Position numbers and translations under genes: made by a program. 60,000 nt of DNA from Lingula anatina (taxonomy: Eukaryota > Brachiopoda > Lingulata > Lingulida > Lingulidae). How positions within the stretch are numbered: position 1 is the stretch's first letter; each line of letters starts with the position of its first letter. The stretch covers positions 64,001 through 124,000 of the forward strand of contig NW_019775584.1 of the NCBI RefSeq assembly GCF_001039355.2, given 5' to 3'. A model generated the notes under the pieces. The model did not search any database and was not told where the DNA came from. It was given only the letters and a program-made list of their open reading frames with translations. Positions 35,601-46,784 of the stretch are shown piece after piece.

Positions 35601-38600
35601 TATAACTGCCCTCACTCTGGCAGCCTACGGGCCCTCTAGGGGTATGATAAAAATCTAAATGTAGGTTAAAAAAACTGACTAAAAACTGTAAGTTATTTTT
35701 TGTTATATATTGAAATCTTTGAAAATCAATATTATATAACCTCCTCTTTTCTGACTTTAGACACCAAAAACCTACAAATGGTTGGACAACACAGTTATGG
35801 CCTATGCGGACTGGTATAACTATGGTAAAGACCAACACCTGTTGAGGGGCCGGTTTTCTACTGAGTCGTCTGAACTTTGCAAGAGTTCAGTCGATGAAGC
35901 CACTTTTATCGATCTAGAAAAACTTCAGCCATTCAGTCACTCCGCTACCCGCTGCAGCGCAATGGTCTTCGTCAACTCGCACACCACTACAAACTGGGTT
36001 AAGGTACCTTGTCAGTTTCCTTTTTGCAAGAGCAGTTTTATCTGCAAGAAGCGCCCTTCGTTAAGAGCAGGTGGCTCTTCAGTCAGAGTTAAACTTGGTC
36101 CAGCACCACCCGTTCCCGCCACAGGTCATGAAGGTTATACCTACATCAACGCTGGTCTTAACTCGTCCAATCTTATGTGGGCCCATTTCACTTGTCCTTC
36201 TGGGTGGCATATGCTCTATCTCCCTTCAGCGGGGAGATACAAATGTTACAGGTTGTTGAATATCACCCATCTTATTCCAAACTCAGTTAGCCAACAGCCA
36301 TGCGGGACGGATGGGACTGAATTAGTGGATTCATGCAGGGCATTCGCAATTGACTTTTATGACGCCGCCCAGAGCGCTTGTGGTGCCATATCAGGGGTAC
36401 TTGCACCGATGGATTCACCAGATACCTCGATAATGATGGGGTATCTGCGCTTGTTACGTCTTGAAGACGGCCATGGAATATGGATAGACAACAGCAACAT
36501 TCCACCAGGGGAAGCAGTCAAGATGCGAGGGTGTCGCACTTTCCAGTATCTCCCGAAAATTTTACCTTGGAATAAAGAGCAAAATATCCTCATGAAATCT
36601 TGGGAAGTAATTGATATATGTGACAGTTTTGATGAGTACAAGATCCTCTTTGATCGAGCGATGTACGGAATCAGCCATGCATTTTGTTCACAAGAAGTTG
36701 GCGATCCCCCCGTAAAACCGTCTTGTGGTAACCTCACCTTCGCCTGTGATGATGGAACGTGTCTTCTGCGACAATACAGATGTGATGGTAAGCCAGATTG
36801 TAACGGCGGTGAAGATGAATCAGACTGCGTGCCATGTGACACATACGAAGGCCGTGGACCTGACAATTACTTCCGATGCAGTGGCGGTACCAGGTCCGCA
36901 CAATGCATCCCATGGGCAAAGTATTGTGACTTTATCCAAGACTGTGACGATGGGTCTGACGAGTCGTCCTGCTCTCCACCACCCTGTAATATCAGCGAGT
37001 CCAAGTGCGATAACGGACAATGCATAGACATAGTTAGGTGGTGCGACGGCGTTATAGATTGCTTAGATGGTAGTGACGAAGTAGACGGGTGCCAAGGTCT
37101 CTCTACCATATGCGGAGAACATAGTTTCCAGTGCTTCACGGGAGTCTGTCTACCCAAGGAACAGCGCTTTGATGACATGGTAGACTGCCCTGGTCTTATA
37201 GCCGAAGATGAGGTAGTCCTTCCCAGCACGGACACCAATGTGACAGACGTGATCGCTTCATGTAAGGAGGGCGAATTCAAGTGCAGCGTGGGACAACGCA
37301 CCTGTTTTAATACCGAGAAGCTTTGCCTGTTCGACAATAACCATCTGGGGAAATTGGACTATTGCAGAAACGGTGGACACCTCAAGAACTGCGACGTCTT
37401 CATGTGCCCACCTCAGACCCATTTTAAGTGTCCACACGCATACTGCGTCCCGTTCCATCGCCTTTGTGATGGCATCAATGACTGTCCCGATGCCCAAGAC
37501 GAGCACGACGACATCTGTACAAATTACGCATGTCCAGGGCTCTTTAAATGTAAAGATGAAAGGCATTGTCTTACCTGGGACAAGGTGTGTGACGGCACCA
37601 TCGACTGTCGCTTGTCGCAAGCCGATGAACGCTTCTGTGAGTTAAACGACACATGCCAGCAGTGCGATTGCATAGGGACCAAAATCGATTGTTCTGGAAA
37701 GTCCTGGGTAGAAATTCCTAACATAGCACGCGATGTTAGGGCACTGTTCCTCAGAGGGAATCGCCTTCAGTTGACGAACCAAACCTTCCTAAGATACACG
37801 TGGCTTGGAGCATTGGATATATCTGACAATGGCATATCTGATATCCCAATCAACACTTTTGATACCCTTGTTAACCTAGCTGAGTTAGACCTCAGAGATA
37901 ATCTTCTAACTAAAATAGCAAATTACATGTTTGCCTCCATGTCATCTCTTCGTAGGCTTATTTTGTACAATAACCCTATAACAACAATAGAAGCAAACTC
38001 CTTTTTTCACTGCACAAACCTGACGGCACTCAATCTTTCTGGGCTGCAAATATCAGAGGTAAGCGCTGGGGCCTTTAGAATTGAGAATGCATCTGTTGTT
38101 GAACCTAAGCTTAAGTCCATAAACCTCAGCCTAAACAATCTTGAGTACATCGAAAAGGATATGTTTGACGGCTTGAATGAACTCTCCGAACTCAACATGT
38201 TTCTTGACCATAATCGCCTGAGCACTGTGGACAAGGATGTTTTTAGTAAACTCCCCAGAAACACTTCTCTTAAAACTGACGACTTTAAATTTTGTTGTAT
38301 CGCCGAGGTCAATGATTGCCACCCTCGCACGGATCCTTTCTCGGACTGTAGCGATCTCATGGCCCAGTTTGCTCTTAGATTGTGTATCTGGGTTTTAGGT
38401 CTCATAGCCATCGTTGGCAACTGCGTGGTGATTGTCTGGCGTATGAAGTCGGAACAGGATAAAGTCGTTTCTCAATTGATTCAAGCTTTAGGGTTGTCTG
38501 ATATGATCATGGGAGTTTATCTTCTTATTATAGCGGGTGCAGACATTTATTATCGCGATAATTATGCCATTAATTCTGATTTTTGGCGCAATTCGTGGGT

Positions 38601-39303
38601 TTGCAAATTTGCAGGATTTCTGGCCATGCTATCCAATGAAATGTCGGTATTCATGCTCTTGTTAATAACCTACGAGAGGTTTATTATCGTGGTTTATCCA
38701 TTCAAGTTAGAATTGAGGGTCAACCATAAAATGGCGAAAATTCTTATCCTGTCCGGTTTTCTGTCTATCAGTCTGTTTTCCGCTCTCCCAATTTTGGGCA
38801 TCCCATATTTTGGCACAAAAGACTATATCAAGAACGGTGTCTGTTTACTGTATAATTTTACTGCAGGAAGGGTGAAAGGCTGGGAGTACTCCGCAATGAT
38901 ATACTTGATCATGAATCTTTTGGCATTCATTTCGATTTTCGTGGGTTATATCGCCATCTATCGAACGGTGCGCATAACTCGTCAACAGGCAGGGAAGGAG
39001 TTTGAGGATGAGGCGAAATTCGTGCGTCGAATCACGTACGTCATCGCCAGCAATTTCTTGTGCTGGATGCCAATAATTTTTATTGGATTTGTGTCTGTCA
39101 TCATAGACACGCCTCTTGATCCCAACGTTTCTGCGTGGATGGCTGTTTTTATAATGCCTCTCAATTCTGCCATCAACCCCCTTCTGTATACATTCTCCGT
39201 TTTCACACGCGAGAGGAAAAGTCAGAAGGCCAAGCCTCAGTTGAGAGGGGCTTCTAAGCGTCCAGTATCCAAAAAGATCCAAGAAGCAAGAAAAATTAAA
39301 TAA
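29531..39303 (+). CDS. Gene B: CUB / C-type lectin / LDLa / LRR seven-transmembrane receptor (type C LGR, GRL101-like)
   Basis: Ten exons joined in frame: 29531-29693, 29977-31179, 31695-31876, 32193-32349, 32719-33308, 34030-34106, 34310-34427, 34836-34918, 35101-35215, 35761-39303; 2076 residues. All introns are GT-AG except intron 4 (GC-AG). Order: signal peptide; CUB about 95-207 with CDWTIRV, NCVNDYLAIYD and RFCG; CUB-like segments; C-type-lectin-like domain about 806-993; second lectin-like domain from about 1041; seven LDLa repeats 1218-1522; LRR N-cap 1528 and LRRs to about 1730; hinge FKFCC...DCSDLM; seven helices about 1770-2045 with ITYERF, CWMP and NPLLY. The basic C tail is longer than in gene A. 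Domain order, intron phases and most exon lengths match gene A, so the two are tandem duplicates in the same orientation. Role: cell-surface receptor; ligand unknown. Confidence 0.88.
29977..31179 (+). CDS. Gene B exon 2: CUB domain and CUB-like segments
   Basis: 1203 nt, phase 1 at both ends. The first CUB is canonical, with both disulfides and the acidic E...D...D pattern (IDIEYSPNC, NDYLAIYD). A cysteine-free CUB-like unit follows (YEWLVRVEVGRKLWVSW), then a third with DFSVYSFDDCSTGGI. Confidence 0.88.
31695..31876 (+). CDS. Gene B exon 3: CUB-like segment
   Basis: 182 nt, phase 1 to 0. It encodes AEENIGILSSRLT...MSIIMYHVPLKGVVKNYTVGF. The donor CTCAG/GTGTAG is weak but is preserved in both copies of the duplicated block. 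Confidence 0.8.
32193..32349 (+). CDS. Gene B exon 4, with a GC donor
   Basis: 157 nt, phase 0 to 1, acceptor TTTTCAG. It encodes VARLRKRGLNYNIT...YVDLYDVGMNMKK. The only in-phase donor is AAGG/GCAAGT, a standard GC-AG type site; reading past it stops at once (WP, then TAA). Confidence 0.82.
32719..33308 (+). CDS. Gene B exon 5: unrecognised cysteine-containing extracellular region
   Basis: 590 nt, phase 1 to 0, acceptor TTCAAG, donor TATAAG/GTATGA. It encodes LCNYGKHFLHIRVAV, LPLRCGSLAFCKYS and GMSDDSQENEYYELY, matching gene A exon 5. It is the first exon unique to the second contig. Confidence 0.82.
33485..33655 (-). mobile_element. CAGGGGCGG-type MITE (hAT-like) in gene B intron 5
   Basis: 171 bp bounded by CAGGGGCGGATTTAGG and CTGGATCCTCCCCTG; the interior (CGTCTTCTGGGTCTTCC, TTGACGGGTATCTA, GTCGGAAGACGGTC) is the reverse complement of 15839-16007. 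It sits in a different intron from the gene A copy, so it inserted after the gene duplication. No clean target-site duplication. Confidence 0.8.
34030..34106 (+). CDS. Gene B exon 6: linker
   Basis: 77 nt, phase 0 to 2, acceptor CATTTTAG, donor ATAG/GTAAAA. It encodes TTVRLYDRIGGASARRDISI, aligning with gene A exon 6. Confidence 0.78.
34310..34427 (+). CDS. Gene B exon 7: start of C-type-lectin-like domain
   Basis: 118 nt, phase 2 to 0. It encodes ECEPHWQLWRANCYNIFP, the first cysteine pair of the lectin-like fold. Confidence 0.82.
34836..34918 (+). CDS. Gene B exon 8: lectin-like domain, helix 1 region
   Basis: 83 nt (one codon longer than in gene A), phase 0 to 2, acceptor TTATCAG. It encodes ITWTNAVKVCKDVGGELT. 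Open sequence upstream of the acceptor, including an ATG at about 34790, is intronic. Confidence 0.82.
35101..35215 (+). CDS. Gene B exon 9: lectin-like domain, middle
   Basis: 115 nt, phase 2 to 0, acceptor CTTTAAG, donor GAC/GTATGT. It encodes SVLNDDEANFLKYMI and YIIYIGLSDKD, as in gene A exon 9. Confidence 0.84.
35761..39303 (+). CDS. Gene B exon 10: lectin-like, LDLa, LRR and seven-helix domains in one exon
   Basis: 3543 nt, acceptor TGACTTTAG, stop TAA at 39301. It encodes 1180 residues: lectin end WVKVPCQFPFCKSSFIC, second lectin-like domain (CPSGWHMLYL...YKCYRL), LDLa repeats (CDGVIDCLDGSDE, CDGTIDC), LRR block (LGALDISDN, LAELDLRDN), the hinge, and seven helices ending with PLNSAINPLLYTF. 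The C tail is rich in lysine and arginine. Confidence 0.92.
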   Translation, partial: TPKTYKWLDNTVMAYADWYNYGKDQHLLRGRFSTESSELCKSSVDEATFIDLEKLQPFSHSATRCSAMVFVNSHTTTNWVKVPCQFPFCKSSFICKKRPSLRAGGSSVRVKLGPAPPVPATGHEGYTYINAGLNSSNLMWAHFTCPSGWHMLYLPSAGRYKCYRLLNITHLIPNSVSQQPCGTDGTELVDSCRAFAIDFYDAAQSACGAISGVLAPMDSPDTSIMMGYLRLLRLEDGHGIWIDNSNIPPGEAVKMRGCRTFQYLPKILPWNKEQNILMKSWEVIDICDSFDEYKILFDRAMYGISHAFCSQEVGDPPVKPSCGNLTFACDDGTCLLRQYRCDGKPDCNGGEDESDCVPCDTYEGRGPDNYFRCSGGTRSAQCIPWAKYCDFIQDCDDGSDESSCSPPPCNISESKCDNGQCIDIVRWCDGVIDCLDGSDEVDGCQGLSTICGEHSFQCFTGVCLPKEQRFDDMVDCPGLIAEDEVVLPSTDTNVTDVIASCKEGEFKCSVGQRTCFNTEKLCLFDNNHLGKLDYCRNGGHLKNCDVFMCPPQTHFKCPHAYCVPFHRLCDGINDCPDAQDEHDDICTNYACPGLFKCKDERHCLTWDKVCDGTIDCRLSQADERFCELNDTCQQCDCIGTKIDCSGKSWVEIPNIARDVRALFLRGNRLQLTNQTFLRYTWLGALDISDNGISDIPINTFDTLVNLAELDLRDNLLTKIANYMFASMSSLRRLILYNNPITTIEANSFFHCTNLTALNLSGLQISEVSAGAFRIENASVVEPKLKSINLSLNNLEYIEKDMFDGLNELSELNMFLDHNRLSTVDKDVFSKLPRNTSLKTDDFKFCCIAEVNDCHPRTDPFSDCSDLMAQFALRLCIWVLGLIAIVGNCVVIVWRMKSEQDKVVSQLIQALGLSDMIMGVYLLIIAGADIYYRDNYAINSDFWRNSWVCKFAGFLAMLSNEMSVFMLLLITYERFIIVVYPFKLELRVNHKMAKILILSGFLSISLFSALPILGIPYFGTKDYIKNGVCLLYNFTAGRVKGWEYSAMIYLIMNLLAFISIFVGYIAIYRTVRITRQQAGKEFEDEAKFVRRITYVIASNFLCWMPIIFIGFVSVIIDTPLDPNVSAWMAVFIMPLNSAINPLLYTFSVFTRERKSQKAKPQLRGASKRPVSKKIQEARKIK

Positions 39304-41408
39304 TTTCACAAATAGCGTTCGAGCTGGATCGCCTTTACAATAGGCCCTATTAAATCTTAAATTTCGTGGGGCGTTCTGGAACCCTTTGGATGTTTTGTTT
39401 TTGTGAAATTCTTGTTTGAAACAGTTATGTTGAACATAGTAAATGAAAATGGATGAGAAAAGTACCTTAATATTTGGTCAAAAATAGGTCTTTAATTTCT
39501 GACATATTTTTCCTTATGTACAGAAAATTGTCCACACTTTAGGAAGAGGCTACACACCAAAGTACGGATTACGTGATTACGGATTACGTGCTTGTGCCGA
39601 GCAATTGTGCTTGTTTATTATTCAAGAAAAATAAATAACCAGATATATTTAATGACTTGAAAAGAAACTCACTTGTTTGATTTATTCAAGAAAAATGTTA
39701 GTCTATAGTGACTTGTAAGGTAATTATATTATTCAAGATTCGGCGTTGTCAGCTGTAATTATGGTAAGATTTCCACAGTATCGTGTGCATTTGTCTATTT
39801 GTAAAGGCTGGTAATTGCTTTTGATTTTATATTCTTATCCCCGATTCTTTTTCAATATATCTGATCCATTAATTTGAAAAACTAAAGTAATTTAGTATAT
39901 TGCAGTAGTAAGAAACCGTTTGTATCACAGGCAGTACTGGTTGTAGAGTTGGCAATGTTTAACCAGATAATAGGTTGAGTCAGTGCTTATGGCTAGAATA
40001 TTTATTCTTGTTTTGTTAAGAATACTTGGGAAGTCTATTACCGAAAAGCTCTCAAGTGGTAAAATGAAGTCTACGGACCAAGTTCAGGTCCAGAAATTGC
40101 CAATTTACATGTAGTACATTGGCAATACTACTAGTATCATGGGATTACGGATGATGTCAACAAGAAAAGGACTCAAGAAATTTTAACATTTGGTTATACC
40201 AGCAAGAAGATATCTGGTTAACACTTCTAAAATTAAGAAATGTTTAGTGTCAAATGCAAATGAGTAAACGCATTTATAAGAATAAACACATTTGTAAAGC
40301 ATGGTTGCAAATTTAAATTGTGTGCTACTTAACCACGCTGTATGTTGCTTTCAGTATCAGAAGGAGGTGGTATCTTGTCGATGATTGATTTCCTTCCTAA
40401 TTCCAGCAAACATTCTGTTACTCAATTCTTGGTCACGCTTACCCCTGAAAACAAATAATTTAAGAACTGTTGGTGGATTTGCCTTATAACATTTTGACTG
40501 CCATCTTGTATCTATTTTATTTTATTCGTGCAGTAATAAACTATTTAATTGAAAATTTGTTCAATTTTCATGAAAGTCATTAAATTTTTAATCTTCAGTA
40601 AGTACTGTGTTTAAACTACGTGAGTTGGAAATAAAAAGGGCAGTTTGTTGTGGACGGTCGTAATGATGCATTTTTCTTTGTTTTCTTTTATATCCTTTGA
40701 AGGGCCTCGTTGTCTCCTCTGGTTGTACTTTGACAAGCCTGATCTTTTGCTCAGTATTTACTTCAATGAATAATGAATGATTGAATAAAAATGAAATAGA
40801 ATAAAATTCTTTGTAAACAACCCAAAGAGTGCCTCAGTTCATAACACAACGAATATCTGTGCTTCTCTGACGCAATGAAGAAACTCACCTATATCAATGA
40901 TAAAACCCTGTGTATCACTTTTGCTTCATCGGCGGATCAAAAGAGTAACTTCTGATGCAATATTTAAGACGCTGTCTTATTTCATTCAAATGAAAATAAA
41001 GATATGAAAATACCGAAAAATACGATCAACATATTGTTATTCTCGTATTAAAATAACATACTATACCATCCAGTATATGGCTATAGTTTGGCAGTGAATG
41101 CATGAGGTTGATGACGTCTTTATGCGCTCGTGAACGCGTTTGTTTGTAATACCCAATGTAAAACATTTTATATGAAAAGTAACTATAGAAAACTGGTTTC
41201 ATTTCGCCTTGATTTCTAATTTAACCTAAATGATGGTAGTGGCATACTACACGTTTTCATGCAGGTGAAAGACCCAAAGTTTCCATTATAAAGTCGACCC
41301 ATGTTAACAGCACTCGAAGATGATTCCAGTGGATGTCGATGAATATCAACAGAAAAAGAGGTGTTTGAAACGTACACGACCGCGATAAAGTATCCGCGTC
41401 GACGTCCA
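39304..41408 (+). other. Gene B 3' flank and spacer
   Basis: No further coding exon is seen. AATAAA at 39630-39635, about 330 bp after the stop codon, is a reasonable poly(A) signal for gene B. The rest is AT-rich and holds only short frames. Confidence 0.45.
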
Positions 41409-41703
41409 CAGTGGCGGATTTAGGGGGAAGGGTCAAGGAGGTCCTATCCCCCCTTTGGGTTTCTGGGAAAAAGTCAATATTCTCCTCTTGATATTGGAAG
41501 TTTGAAAAGCTGAATCATAGTTCTAAACTGCAGCAAATGGCACCGTTTGCCCTCCAAAACACCAACGATTTCACCAAATGTTCTGCTTATAACCACCCAA
41601 TAAAAGGTTAAGGCAAGGAGGGCAAGGGTCGGCTTTGCATCCAAGGCCTGTCATTCTTTAAAAATTGGACCCTCCTCTTCTAGTAATCCTGGATCCGCCC
41701 CTG
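41409..41703. mobile_element. ~295-bp MITE with CAGTGGCGG/CCGCCCCTG ends
   Basis: The left end CAGTGGCGGATTTAGG and right end CCTGGATCCGCCCCTG are imperfect inverted repeats, flanked on each side by GTCCA. The ends are related to the 169-bp family but the interior (GGTCAAGGAGGTCC, GGCAAGGAGGGCAAGG) is different, so it is a sister family of hAT-like non-autonomous elements. Confidence 0.72.
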
Positions 41704-43107
41704 GTCCATGTACTTTTGGATCCACCGACCTATTTATTTTTTTGGAATTTACTGAAAGAATATGGTGTGCTGAATGCAGGAAATGTGCTAAATAATCTCA
41801 CTGTATGTCACAATCACAAGTTTATTTTTCAATAGAGCTTTAACGGCTTGGCTAATTTTGTTGATGAATATAATCTACAGTTTCGCCATTATGCCGTTAC
41901 AGCTGAGGTCTCATTTCCGATCGAAACACTCCATACAACGAGATAAATGGTCCGTTATTAGGCTAGGCTTAAACAACTATTAGTATATCAAATATGATCC
42001 TATTTTCCTATTTTAGCAGCTTCTCTAAAAAATATGAGTTCCCTTTGCTACCGTTCAACACTTCTCACGCTGTTTTGATGTGCATCGCATGTTAAACAGT
42101 ATTTTCTGAATTTTCAAAACCGTGCACTTAACATTATAGCCCGTTTATAGCATAATTTCAATAATAATTTTAAAAAAACAAAAATGGTTCTGTCACATTA
42201 ATTGGCATCTCACTTGGCTTAAGTTTCCTACTATTGGTACAGATATGTATATTTAGAATTATGGTGAATAATAGTGGGTATTGTTTTGAATATTTGCATG
42301 TGATATAAAGACAAATCTTAGTTTTCGAAGGTGTTATGCTTTAAAAAAAATCTCTTATTCTGACACACTTATTTATTTATTTATTTATTATTAATGTATT
42401 TTGTTTGAGATTGCAAAAATAATTTTCAAAAATATGTCTTTAGCCATTTCACGACATCTTACAGCTGGCTACAGCTGGCAACACTTCAAAACCTATAAAA
42501 TGAACAAGCAAATGCTGCGTTACATGTATTCCTCAATTGAACTACATGTACATGTACAAGGGAATTTTTATACCTCTTGATAAAATGTTTACTTTATCAG
42601 AGAATAAAATTCTGTCAAACATTTTGAATCCAATACATGCGAGTTTGCAAAGAATTTTAATTACCAATGTTTTATTAATGTTTTATTAAACCAATAATTC
42701 CCTTCCGTGTTGTGTAGGTTAGATGGCTTAAAAGAAACGACCAGTTACATTCATTTTTAAAAATGTAATCAATGTTTTTTTTTATTTTACTCTTCGATTC
42801 GACACTTATCGGTTACGCGAGAGAAAACTGTTTACACTCCCCCACAGCTTGGAAACTACACAGATGCCGAGCACTGATAATTCGTCTATTTTTTTCACAA
42901 TTGTTTTTTGCAACCGAACACCTATTGGTTGATTGGCAAAATAGGCAAGCACTTTTAGGAAATGGAGGTGCAATCATTTTCGGAAATTGGATTTTGTTTT
43001 CATTCTTATGAGCGATTTATACAGACATTAGTTTCAAAATGCCAGCTTGCGACGGTTATGCTCAGTGTACTGCCACATGCTGAAAAAATGACCAGAAGAG
43101 CGATCGC

Positions 43108-43146
43108 GCGCGCGCACACAAACACACACACACGCACGCACGAACG
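43108..43146 (+). repeat. (GC)n-(CA)n mixed microsatellite
   Basis: An alternating purine-pyrimidine run (GCGCGCGCGCACACAAACAC and on), a sequence type that can adopt Z-DNA. Confidence 0.8.
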
Positions 43147-45031
43147 AGTATATCAGGGGTTAACGATGGAAAGAATGCTTTTGACTTCCTTTTCGAACAT
43201 GATTTTTACAAATGCACTCATCTCTTCCCCTACGACAGGTTTTTTACTAAGAATTTCAAACAGAAATTTCTGTCCAAGAATCATTAATTTTTCCTGATTA
43301 AGTAAAAATCATTAATTTTTCCTGGTGAAATAAAAAAAATCGTTGCATTAGAGTTGGATAAATTTGGATAACTTTTAAAAATATTTGATAAGAAACGATT
43401 TAAACTAAATGGCCCCGTGATTTCCTGTCTACTATGGTCTTGAGACGTCAAGCCAATTGTTTTATTTATCTTATAAATATTGATGTTAACATTTCTAAGT
43501 TGACCACTCATGTGAAGGGTCACAGACATAAATAATAAAAGTATACATAGATAGTTAAATGGATATACAGGGTTATAAAACAACAGAAAGTAATATCGAA
43601 TGAAAAAGGTCTTTTCAAATAAAAATAAAGAAACAGATAAATGTAAAATAATACACTGTAGTAAAGACCATGCCATATCATCTAAGATCTTAAGGTGCTT
43701 AAGATTTTGCTACGACTTGTATAGAAAAAACTGTTTCATATTAACCGTAAATAACCCTTTTTTGTAAATAAATCTTCTGATATACCGTCATGCGTTTGCT
43801 GGGCCTAAATACACTCTGAACTTGAAATAGTCGAATATAAGGTTGTCTTGTCAAATTCTGTTGCTGGTAAATTACATTTCAATACTTTGTCAGTTAAGAA
43901 TGGAAACGGTCCTTACATATTTATATCTTGCTATTCTTGATTTATGATTTTGTAATCTCTGTAGTTCGTGTTGCAACAATCTGATCTATAAAATATCTTA
44001 AGTATTTCAATAATGTTAAAAACCAGCTTTCTAGTCGACCGATATATGCTCGTGGAAAAATCATATTTATTTGTTATTTTTATCAGATTCATAGTGCATA
44101 TTATGATATCATTATACCCTTTTTTGACACTAGTCGATATTTTCGTTTTTAGATAATTGCAAGTAGACGGCATCATTATGTCACTACGGTTAAAAGGACT
44201 GTTATTGGCCTTGAACAACATAAAAATACAATTACACTTTTTTTGCTGTACTGACAGGCCTTTACTCTGCTGACACTAAACAGCAATGACGACACAGTGT
44301 GCACTCGAATTATCATAGGGTTTTATGTCTACTTTTTCTTTAACCGCTAGTTTTATGCTGTCATCGTCACGTCCCATTCCCGGCAAGGGTGGCAATGCAA
44401 TTGCATAAAAATAGATATTACGCCACTGAGGCATAAATTCGGAAGATTTTTCACACAAAATAGAGGGGTTTTAAGACAAATAAAAATCCTGTTTTAATCC
44501 GCCGTGGCGCTTTTTGCTCTGACACCATTAACCCTGTACCGTTTAACTTCTGCGTGTCTCCGCTTGGAAAACCAAGGACCACAAATCAAACTGACAGGAG
44601 AGGGATGGACCGAAAATGATCTCTCGGTTTTCGGAAATTACAAATCATTTCTTTCAATACAGATTCCCATAGCTCCCCGATTTCTGTGAAATTTCTGGCC
44701 AATTAATACCAGCGAAAGGTGGAGTTTTTGTGGCGATGATTGTGCAACTATTTCAAAGGATTTCGAATGAAAGGCAATTTTTGATATTATCAGTATCATT
44801 TTATGAAATCAATTTCCGTACTGAGAGACTGCATAGCGTCTAGGGTTGTTTATATTTGTTTAGTCTAGTTGTCTGGCTACCAATGGAAAATCTTACCCAA
44901 GGACCAGAAACAGATGACGACGTAATTTCTTTTTAGAAATTAAACATGTATAAATTGGTTCTTACAAAAAGTGACAAGTATTAAAGTTATTGTCTACATA
45001 AATTGTACTAGTAGTCCATGTTGAAAAAGTA

Positions 45032-45037
<6 letters not shown>

Positions 45038-45066
<29 letters not shown>
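45038..45066 (+). repeat. (GA)n microsatellite
   Basis: About 14 GA units; about 100 bp upstream of a longer (CT)n run, so together they can pair as an inverted repeat. Confidence 0.9.
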
Positions 45067-45068
<2 letters not shown>

Positions 45069-45163
45069 TAGCGCCCTGAACAGGATGGTTCAACTATGGG
45101 AATAGAAATTACATCCCATTCTTGAATTTCATGTAGTGACTTTTCCCTTTTCATTTATCCCCT

Positions 45164-45164
<1 letters not shown>

Positions 45165-45228
<64 letters not shown>
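45165..45228 (+). repeat. (CT)n microsatellite
   Basis: About 32 CT units without interruption, the complement of the (GA)n run at 45038. Confidence 0.92.
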
Positions 45229-45230
<2 letters not shown>

Positions 45231-46784
45231 CACCACAGCACAGGGAGCCAGGTGTGTGTAAAGGATTTATACATATATTACCTGTGGGACATTTAAGATC
45301 CTTTTCTTCTTGATCAATCGAGCGTCCAAGCTTACTACGGAGCCGGTATAGTAAACTAGAATTACGGAAGCATGTGGTATCTTACAAATATTACTACTAA
45401 TGCCCATTTTTATTCGAGATAATCGACGCAAAGACTTCTCAATGTTTCATAACAGCCTACGATTCATTAACCATCCGCCCGACAAATCTTCATAATAGCT
45501 ATCATTGGGGACCCTTAATCTCTTCCAACATGGGGCGATTAAGATTTATTTTCTACCTTATCTCATCATTCTCGAAGGCGGCGCGTAAATCGGGGGGCTC
45601 AAAACCAGATTTTCGTGCATTACAACGCAACAAATCTCCGTCTTTTCAAGAAACAATGAAGCAATCGATAATTCATTCAGTCAGTAATCAGCATCATATA
45701 CTACTTAAAGACGCCAGACCACGTGGGTACATTGCATTGCGGGACATAACGCTCTGTATACAAACCCAACTTTCAATCACGTTAAAGAAAATACCACAAC
45801 GAAGTCTGTCACAGTATTTTAAAGGGCACTGTATGCTTCTTTCATCATTGGGATGAATATTCATGCTACAGTTGTAACTCGCGTAAAGATACTATTACGT
45901 CATTTTTAACCTGTTCGCAACACACCATTAGCTTAAGTTAGCTTGAAATTGCTCAAGGCGGATGTTTCATCCGAGTAAATCTATGGAATTTGTGTCATTT
46001 TCTTGAAAATTTTTAATTTTATAATTCCGTTTACGATGGAGGGGATATTTTAACGCTCTCACTCAGAAGGTGTGCAACCGTTCCTGAAACCAACTTTATC
46101 ATTACTTTTTTTAATATCAATCTTTAAAAACCAAGTATGAAGTACCATTGTGATGTGAATACGTTCAATCAAGCTTCCGACTGTCCATCTGCCTGTGTAC
46201 AAGGGTGTATCTGTGTGTATTAACTACATGTATTTAAGAATATGCAACACTGAAAACCACGATGAACATCTACATGTACATTGCCAGTCTTGTACAGTGT
46301 GAGCCCTCCTTCTCTCTGTGGACTTGGTGAAATAATGAGACGTAGGTGGTGATCCATTTTGTTTAGCGATAACATAACTTGGATTTTCCTCATAGAGGCC
46401 CCAGCATTTGACCCTTGTCTTAGTTCCAGCAGAACAATGGTCCGTGGCGAATAGATGACATCAATCCAGACACAAAACTCCTATTAATCAAAAGCAACCC
46501 ATAGCGTTATGTTGAGCCAATCTGGGGGAAACTGCAAAATACTTTTAAAACATACATGGACCTTGTTGTCACATAGAGACAATGAGTAAATCTGAAACCA
46601 GTCTATAATAATGTCACTAGTTCAAAGACATGTAGACGTTAACCTTGCGATTCAGAAAAAAGCAGACCATAGATCTTAATATTGCAAGTATTAAGATTTA
46701 TTGAGGCTTTTCAAGGCAACAGATTCGGGTATAGGTACACGGAATTTAACTATCCAATTGGACAAGGGACTCCTTGGACAATCA

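Noticed and set aside
35761-35802. Treating the lectin-LDLa-LRR-7TM exon as a stand-alone intronless gene
   Set aside because: There is no ATG or signal peptide at its start; it begins mid-lectin domain after a good acceptor and completes exons 7-9 in phase in both paralogues.
40403-40413. A CCAGCAAACA string as the end of another ACGT-array element
   Set aside because: No ACGT-rich units or matching opposite end follow; a chance match.
43284-43676. 130-codon minus-strand frame
   Set aside because: AT-rich, hydrophobic by composition, no domain, no splice or promoter context.
45530-45856. 108-codon plus-strand frame
   Set aside because: No recognisable domain, no homologous feature in the window, and no supporting splice sites; compatible with chance.
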